A DNA stretch of 64,000 nucleotides from positions 1,853,001-1,917,000 of the forward strand of contig NC_065423.1 in NCBI RefSeq assembly GCF_024362695.1, read 5' to 3'. The stretch is from Pectinophora gossypiella. Its lineage: Eukaryota; Arthropoda; Insecta; Lepidoptera; Gelechiidae. A model generated the notes under the pieces. That model ran no database searches. It had not been told where the DNA came from and worked only from the letters and a program-made list of their open reading frames with translations. Numbering within the stretch: position 1 is the stretch's first letter; each line of letters starts with the position of its first letter. Positions 56,601-64,000 of the stretch are shown one piece after another. The position numbers and the translations under genes are program-made.

Positions 56601-59278
56601 GTCCTCGAGGTACTGCTCCACTGTCACGAAGTTGTAGGGGTCTATCGCGCCCCACTGCTCCTCCCAGGTTAACTGGAAACGTGGGGAGGATTCTATAAAT
56701 ACTTTTTACATCATCTCCCTAGCGTTATCCCGTTTTCACAGGGTCCGCTTACCTAGTCTACAGATTTGATAAGTCCGGTTTTTACCCACGACGGAACGGA
56801 GCAGGTATATGCGTTTAGGGTGAGAGATGTTTGTGTCTGCGTTTGTGCAAAGTAATGTTACCACCTATCTTCTAAACTAATGACCCGATATTTTACAGAA
56901 GCGTTAGTAAAAACTCTACGGCATATGTCACCAGTTGTTGAACGTTTGCAAAATCCCGGTGGGGACACATCACGAAAATCACTTTGTGATCCCTAGTTTA
57001 GTTAGGACATTACTGGCTGATCACCTGATTGACCGAAAGTAAGACGATCCGTGCTTCGGAAGGCTACTAATTACTGATGTAAGTTAGTAGTCGTTATATG
57101 AGCCATGTCAGGGGCCTTTGGTGGCTCAATAGTAACCATGACACCAAGGTTGATGGGGTTGGTAATCCACCTCACAACTTATACGATAGAAGAAGGACTA
57201 CCGAGAAGAGCCTAGTCCTTAAAGGGAATTTTGTATGGGACCACTGCCCTATTTTTCCCTAAAAAGTAGCATGGAAAATGCTGCACCGACAAGAGCGTGT
57301 CTCTTAAATTGATGATGATGATGATGATGTATGGGACTTGGTTCAAATTTCCACCGTCTAACGAGACCTATTTACCGAAATAGACCACTAAATACTGAGT
57401 AGTAAATACCGATTTGCACTCAAAAATATGCTGTTAGTAAAGAAAATATTTGTGATCCGTCATATATCTCTAACTTTATCCAGACAGCACATGTTTGCCT
57501 GCGGTTTGGTATTCATTACTCAGTATTTAGTGACCTATTTCGGTCTCACAGAATTTATTCCGGCCAAGTAGTTAATGCCATCTGCGGCAAATCTACAATA
57601 AGTCACGTCAAAAAAAAAAGGTTTCACAAAATAGCAGCGTCGCGGCTCACGCCGCGGCATAAGCTGAGTGAGGACCTTTTATACGGTACACCATCCACTA
57701 CACATGGGTAAGCCGACATGACATCACATTTAATTTAGGTATAAGTTTCTGTGTTCCTTTTCCATGTTGCTATAAAGAAAATATTTCATGTGTGCGTTAT
57801 TTGTCTTGTGATGTGTTGTCATTATAATGGTGTGGCCAATGCGCTGTATGACGAGAAAACAATGTAAAAACTAATACAACAAAAGTAAACAATGAATGAA
57901 AAAAGAAATGAAAAGAAAAATAAGACTATGCATAACATAGAAAACACTAAAAAAATATAAATACAATAATAAAACACTAAAAAAATATAAAAATAATACA
58001 ATTTCAAAATTAAAAAGTAAACTGAGTATCACACAAAAATAAAAATAATAATAGACTCTTTCTTCTTTCTTTTTAAATAGGTGTCGTTAGTGGTGGACAT
58101 TTGGACCACTTTTGGGTCAGTCTTCTTTTTTTTCTAGTTTATATCTTTAAGTGTCTATTGTGTAAGCTGTTTGTTTCCTTAATAAAGAAAAATAAATAAA
58201 TACACTGGCGCTAACCGATTAAGAAGCAAGCCGGTGTACCACAGGGCCATAATGACAATACTTACTCTGATAATATTACTAAACTCCTTGGCTTGTTGTT
58301 CGTTAAGATGTCCCAGTGCGACGAACCGCTCGGCGAACAGCTGGAAGTCGTTGAACGAGATCAAGCCGTCCTTGTCTACGTCCAGGATATTGTGCACCGT
58401 ACGCATCTTCCGTCGCCAGAAGTCCGACTGGAAGGAAAGAGATGAAAGGTCAGTTATCAATATGAAAGTCGTCAAATATAAATTAGTAGTTTTACCGTAG
58501 AATAAGAAATAATACTACGTATAGAACGGCAACTCTCCGCTCCCTACCAGCGTCTTTTTTTTTTATTTATTTGGATCAACCAACAATGATACAATATGGT
58601 TTAATAATTAATATTACAATATTTGACTTGGTAATTGTACCACCAGCGGCGTTGACCGCATTTTACTAAATAAGTAAAGAGGAAGCAGATCGAACCTCAC
58701 ACTATTACAATAATTAATACAAGAAAGAGAAAAATGTAACGAAATGTATCAATACAATAGACAATAAGTTTTAACTATTGCTTATTACTTAGTATTGATG
58801 AAGTAGAGTTAATTAGAGTAAATTACAAGATGATAGTCTTCTCAAGTCTTCAATCGTATGATGTCAGACGTCACACACACAGATGCGCGTGTACCATAAC
58901 GTCAATGTGTGGTGTCTGTGTAAAATGAGGTTGTTTGTATAAAGTGTCCAGGATGTGGTTTAGGTAGATATCGTCCCCGAAGGTGGCTATTGCTGTTTAT
59001 CAACAAGGCCGTCTGTGTAACTGGGCAACCACGGCTCTCATATCATTATATTGTTCAGAAAAATATGATATCCCACTCACCCGATCCAAGCCCTTGCATT
59101 CAGTGTCAGAATCCGAATCACTGTCACTGTCTGACTGCTCTTTCCTCCTGTCTTCGTGTCTGCCGTGGTGCTTGCTGTACCGCCTGATGGCATTACTGGT
59201 CCTCTCCACCAGGTCCTCACGAGACTTCTCCTGGATGTAGCAGACAGTTCCGTTGCAGGTTGGTTGTGTGTGGATCAG
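53666..59278 (-). CDS. EF-hand protein of the sarcoplasmic calcium-binding/calexcitin family (5' exon missing)
   Basis: This is a cytosolic Ca2+-buffer or sensor of the invertebrate SCP/calexcitin family. Exons in order of translation: 59278-59081, 58427-58266, 56672-56532, 55937-55818 and 53776-53666 (TAG 53668-53666). All junctions are GT-AG and all phases are 0, giving 243 residues without the start. EF-hand loops are DVDKDGLISFND (exon 2), DKDNSGFISVHE (exon 4), and DKNGDGKLSLKE split across exons 4 and 5. The site in exon 3 (AIDPYNFVTVEQY) lacks calcium ligands, as is common in SCPs. It ends FWGPLIEY. The first visible exon is unusual: a basic stretch, then a Ser-Asp run (SDSDSDSDSD). 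No ATG is in it, so a first exon lies further upstream, beyond 59278. Confidence 0.88.
53980..54232 (-). mobile_element. LINE tail in the last intron of the EF-hand gene
   Basis: This is a nearly full minus-strand copy of the tail at 4960-5240, including the 'cgacttgtgctgagtg..ccctttt' block. The plus-strand left edge 'agaatagaatagaaaaagtt' mirrors the other copy's end. Confidence 0.7.
54243..54567 (-). mobile_element. tRNA-derived SINE, minus strand
   Basis: This copy is near-identical to those at 7174 and 16808. The tRNA-like head is at the right (B box complement near 54520) and the 'cccactgctgggcacaggcc' tail at the left. It lies immediately beside the LINE tail. Confidence 0.8.
55032..55190. 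mobile_element. Palindromic MITE with ~70-bp inverted ends
   Basis: The left arm (GGTGTTAGTGACATCGTAAC) is mirrored at the right ('gttacgatgtcactaacacc'). The inner parts 'tgattcagaccatggttctg' and 'aacaatggtctgaatca' also pair. It is related to the palindrome at 27700-27915. Confidence 0.8.
56940..57330 (+). mobile_element. SINE followed by an RTE LINE tail
   Basis: 56940-57195 is a SINE of the 'gagccatgtcaggggccttt' type. 57240-57330 is an RTE-type LINE 3' end finishing in GAT repeats after 'gagcgtgtctcttaaatt'. Both lie in the EF-hand gene's intron between 56672 and 58266. Confidence 0.7.
58505..58960 (-). repeat. ~230-bp repeat interrupted by a poly-T-led insertion
   Basis: The two halves (58505-58555 and 58840-58960) together make the minus-strand copy of the repeat at 9115. 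The 58555-58838 insert starts with a T run on the plus strand, so it is probably a poly-A-tailed retroposon inserted on the minus strand. It lies in the EF-hand gene's first visible intron. Confidence 0.65.
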
Positions 59279-62200
59279 CTGGAATGAAGAGATTTTGGGC
59301 TTAGAGCCGATCTGATGACAATCGGGGTAAAGTAACTTTTTTGATAGAATTTTTCAACTTCACGTCTATTTCGTAAGGAAAGACTACGGAATTCCATTTT
59401 GCTTCGATCCTGACACACTTCTTTTGTTTCCTTCAAATTCATCAATCGTTTCATATAGGCACGCCGGTTCAGAGAAGATCGTACTAAACATTTTCTAAGG
59501 ACATGTCTAAAAATAATATTTACCTAAGTACTTGTTTTTCGATTAGGTGTTTATTGGAAAATAAAAATCTAAAAGTACTTGTTAGAAACTTTGTTTCCTC
59601 TGTTGTTTAAGTAGATATTTTAATTCTTAAGGATTTCTTCCATATATTTAATAGGATCTTTGAACCATATTATTGTAAAAATGTATATTTTGTGTTTTCT
59701 TACTATCTGTGGAAGCTTGATAATGGCTTTTAGATATTAAGTAAGTTAGTATGTAACATTGTGTGTATGGGTGTAAGCTCCGCAAAGAAAATAAAATAAA
59801 ATAAATGTCTTATACGTCTTACTTCGTCCCGCAGTGGAGCAGCTTGGAGGAGTATGCTCCATACCCCCTCCGGTTGATTGAGGGGAGGCCTGTGTCCAGC
59901 AGTGGGACGTATATGTATAGGCTATTTATGTATATAGTACGTCTTACTTAATGTCTTGTAAGGAGTAAGGAAGTGCGTTTGGACTGTGTGTCTCACTCAC
60001 TCGCTGGCACCCATGAGAAAAGACGGCACATTGTATGGAAAATTTTTTTTATATATTTTTTTTTCAAGTAGGTAACAGTGCCATTTTACCTACCTCAATA
60101 CATTCTGTATTACTGATATTTCTAAGTTATTACGTTCCGTTACAAGCTCGGAGACGAGTAAATATTCATAAACTGACCTACTTTGAACCCCGGCTAAACG
60201 CAATATAATTATCCAAGAACAATCTTACTAAGTTAGCAACATCTGTCGCTGCAACGCGATAACTTGAGTGCAATAACCGCATTATACACCCACACACATA
60301 CAATACATACACACAGCCATACATTCATACGTATGTTGTGAGTGCAACAAGAATGTATGCTGCATTGCTTGCATATTGATTACTTATGTAAGTACTTAAA
60401 CAGTTAACTTCGGTACTTTATTATGAATTTTTGACCCTTTGGATAGGTATAAATACCTAGATTTGATTTTAGGCGAAAATTTCCTAAAATTAATTAACCA
60501 AATCCAGTTTACGTTATATAAATTACAACATAAACTGGATTTGGTTTAGTACGAACTGGCGAGAAGTGAAAAATGGTTTTCAGGCTCGTAAGTGGAATTT
60601 CTTGGTGTCTGCCTACCCCAAAGGCAATTAGGCGTGATTTTATGTATGTATGTAGGTACCTACCTACGCTAATTGGGCAATGAATACTTAGTGAATTATT
60701 ATTTTAATTGGTAATACATTGTTATGCGTTTCGGAGGTAGGAGACCTGGGTATACTATACCGGGCTGGTATTCCCTTCGCGGGTTGGTAGGTCAGACAGG
60801 CAGTCGCTTCTGTATAAAACCGGATCTATCAAATCTTCAGGTTAGGTAAGCGGACCCCGTGAACACGGGATAACCTCATTACATTATACCCTTGCATAGA
60901 GCAACACCGACCTCCGCGGATCGGGAGATTATGATGTCATCTTGATGTCAATTTTTAATTAAAAAAATTGTCAACAATACAAGCTATCAGTCATTTCATT
61001 ACTCTTCATAACATAACATGTGGGTAGGATCCGATTTCCTTTCAGTAACCTTGAATTTCGTGTTTTGCGAATTATATCAGCTATATTAGTGATTTAGTTC
61101 AAGGCTTGATGCTGTGTTTACTGCGTTCGTACCGTGACATGTCCGTAACCTTTATTAGCATGCTATTTATTCAGTTGATGGTAAATTCATTGATTCTACT
61201 GAAAGTCAATTTATTGCAAGTTTAAATGAAACGCTGTCGTTATTTTGAGTGAAACGAACTTGCGAATTTTCAGGATAACTTTATCCTGTAACGTTTGTCT
61301 AAAGAGTTCGTCTATCGTGTGGCTGGTGAGAACAATGACCGAGCTTATCAACCCTGGTGTCCAGAGTTATTATTGAGCCGCCAAAGGCCCCTGACGTCGT
61401 AATGTAATGACTATACTTAAGAGATTAAACGTTGTTCGCGACGGTTAACAGTGTAGTCTACGTATAGTAGCCGGTTACGACTGCTTAACGTGCCTTCCGA
61501 AGCACGGATTATCTTACTTTCGGACAATCGGCTGATCAGCCTGCACTGAGCATTTTAAACAGCCTGTGTACATCCCACTGCTGGGCACAGGCCTCCCCTC
61601 AATCATATTCGCGGGTATGGAGCATACTCCACCGCGCTGCTCCACAGCGAGTTGGTGGAGTTGTTCGGCTAATAGCCGAGACCAATTGCTAACAACTGCT
61701 ACTACAGGTGCTATCCAAAACAATTTTAAATGTATTTACTTAAAAAAGTAACATTATAATATTAATTACCTATTTTTTTCTAATTTTATTTATTAAAAAA
61801 TATATTTTGTGTTGCACATACCTAATCCCTTTGGTCGACTTTTTTGGACATGCTCAGGATGTTAAGTCTAAGATATAAGTAATATCTACCTATCAATGCT
61901 ATCAAAAGTCTAAATTCCGAAAATTATAATATTTCTTACTAAATCTTCCAAAATCATCCTTTTACGCTTCTTTTAATGTATTATGTAACTTATAAAAAAC
62001 AAAACAACAGCGCTTTTCTAGACCGAAGAAAGTTATTCGGAATAGTAAACAAATTCTAGACAAATCTAAACACAGTTCTTAAATCACATTTGGAAGTTTC
62101 CATGATGTATAAAACCAACTTTCGAATTTAGCAAAACAACACCCAGACACTTTCAAAATTTCTTGCCTTTTAGGACAAGACACTGGCCTAAATTGGATAT

Positions 62201-64000
62201 TGAAAACCACTTGAACTTCTTTCTTTCTTTCTTTGAATATTACATTACTAAAGTCAAGGCTGTATAGTCCTCAGATCTTTGCCTGCCTTATAATAAGGCG
62301 AATTTAAACAACAACAACATTAGTATCAATATATTGAATAAAAGGATACTTGCCAAACCGGTCCCTGGTGCTCTTTAAGTAAAGGTGAAATTACTTCCTA
62401 AAGTACGAATGGCTAAGCGAGAGTTGGATTCTCCGGCCAAGGGTTCTTATCCTCTTTGTATGACACAACTACTTCTTGTTTTTTTTTTTTTTTGTAACAG
62501 ACATTATATTCCGACCCCAATCTAATAATAGACAACTATTTAAAAAAAACCCTTCTTCCGTCCCCTTCATTAACCATCCTAAATTGTCCTAAATCCATAC
62601 CATAAACAACCAAATATGATAGTGCGACAGGATTCTAAATTACATGTTAGGTACATGATATTGCTCATGACTGTACTGGGATCAGCACCATTGCCGATTT
62701 ATTTTTAGGTTTATGCGCAAATGTCGAATTAAAATATTGCCAGGGGCCTGTTTTATAAAACTTACAATTGTAAATTACCATGCCAATTCGGTGTTCATTA
62801 CGTAGCTAATATGAAACTGCAAAATATTCGTGATCACACACTCCGCAATGTACATCAAATTGTCTTTGTAATTTACAATAATTGTAAGTTTTATTAAACA
62901 GGCCCCAGGTGTTGGCAATTTCAAAAAAGGAACGTTACGTCACTTTTTAAGAGAAAAACGTTTTGGCGGGTGTTCCGTCTGCGACTACGAGGAAAGAAAA
63001 ACAAGTGAAGACGATGATTGTGGAGAGAAGCAAAAACTGAAAGACTAATTGCTGTATTCTTTTGTTTAATATTTCTTATTATAATTTGTAGTAATAATAT
63101 TTGGTTTCCGTAATAAGAGTGATATTTGTAGTAAGTACTCAACATTTTACTGATTAAAACTGGGTATGTTACTAATATTTACGTTTTATTGTAGAGTTTG
63201 CTAACACAGGATAACGGCAATAGGCTCGCCCCCCTATTACATGGGACTTAAACATAGCGAGGCTGGCAGCTCCCTTACACCAGGGTCTATAAGAGTAATC
63301 CACCTCACAATCCATACGATAGGAGAAGAACATAGCGAGAAGTGGTTGTATACTATACAGCTCTGCCTACCCCTTCTGGGATACAGGCGTGATTCTATGT
63401 AATGAAAAAATGGCGTAACACTATGGAAATAATAATAATGAAGATTAGGTAAATAAGTAGGCATATTGTGTATTCCTGGGTGGTTAAAAACGCCACATCC
63501 CAGCAATTCATCTAAATATTATATTATTATATTATTTGACATTTGTGTGCATTGCGCACTTACTTTTACATGTGCAAATGTCAAAGCGATAATGCTTTCT
63601 TATATGAATTGCTTCAAAGTGACCTTTTTAACCCTTGTTCTTTATATTATTAACAACATTGGCCACGATTGCTAGCGTCTAAAGAATGTAAAAAAAAACC
63701 TTTCGAAATTGACCAGACGACCTTGATGGTAAGTAAGGGGTAACAGGTGGATTGAAAAAGATACAAAAAAGGATACAGGTAGCTTTTGGTGGAATTTTAC
63801 GATGATACCTATTAAGTACAGAAGATATTTATGAACATCTTATGGTGCCGCCTTTCGTGGTTTGGTTTTCTTTGTGTGTATTTTAAGTTTTTAAGAAGTA
63901 CGTAGGTACCTGTTTGTGTTTTTTATTTTGATCTTTTCAGCGATGGAATATGTGCTTTTTTGTTTTATTTTTTTCAGACATCCCACAGAACACGCGCCTA
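59279..64000. other. Upstream of the EF-hand exons: repeats, no exon recognised
   Basis: SINE tail at 59830-59945. Inverted pair ACCAAATCCAGTTTA near 60499-60545. Copy of the 'cagtcgcttctgtataaaac' repeat at 60740-60880. Composite minus-strand SINE pieces at 61335-61690. Partial 148-bp MITE at 62612-62677. Palindromic MITE at 62753-62911. Palindromic 'gcgcacttacttttacatg' MITE at 63470-63645. The missing first exon of the EF-hand gene should lie here or beyond 64000. Confidence 0.55.
62753..62911. mobile_element. MITE with ~37-bp inverted ends
   Basis: GGGGCCTGTTTTATAAAACT with 'tacaattgtaaatta' at the left is mirrored by 'taatttacaataattgtaag' and 'ttaaacaggcccc' at the right. About 80 bases of unrelated centre separate them. 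No coding capacity. Confidence 0.8.

Overview
The window reads as nuclear DNA of an insect, most likely a moth or butterfly. Coding exons are short and separated by GT-AG introns. The rest is crowded with tRNA-headed SINEs, MITEs, LINE tails, LTR elements and a Transib transposon. The lepidopteran call rests on the odorant receptor type and the repeat mix, and is inference.

Layout. 1-2800 holds the 3' end of a Ty3/gypsy element: RNase H tail, integrase, an 83-bp tandem array and a probable LTR. 3529-15335 (+) carries twelve consecutive exons of nucleoporin Nup88; the N-terminal exons are outside the window or unrecognised. 17686-27158 is a complete 9.5-kb Ty3/gypsy retrotransposon on the minus strand. 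It has two 1504-bp LTRs that look identical, a 4-bp target duplication, and gag and pol joined by a -1 slippery heptamer. 28359-32118 (-) is an intact five-exon odorant receptor of 409 codons. 35640-48310 repeats the block running from the Nup88 3' end through the receptor. It contains a broken Nup88 3' end (35680-37020) and a second intact receptor of 411 codons (37850-41406), and it has since taken up LINE remnants.

48741-53037 is a Transib DNA transposon encoding a RAG1-like transposase. It is bounded by CGTCT target duplications and recombination-signal-like heptamers. A 1.6-kb near-perfect palindrome, built from part of an unrelated DDE transposon, sits inside the transposase gene exactly on a codon boundary. 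53666-59278 (-) holds five exons of an EF-hand protein of the sarcoplasmic calcium-binding protein/calexcitin family; its first exon was not found. 59279-64000 shows only repeats.

The host genes are functionally unrelated: nuclear pore, odour reception and calcium buffering. The common theme is genome remodelling. A tandem segmental duplication doubled the receptor and left a Nup88 stump. Several transposons are nested in older repeats, and intact copies of those repeats elsewhere in the window serve as empty-site references for the insertions.
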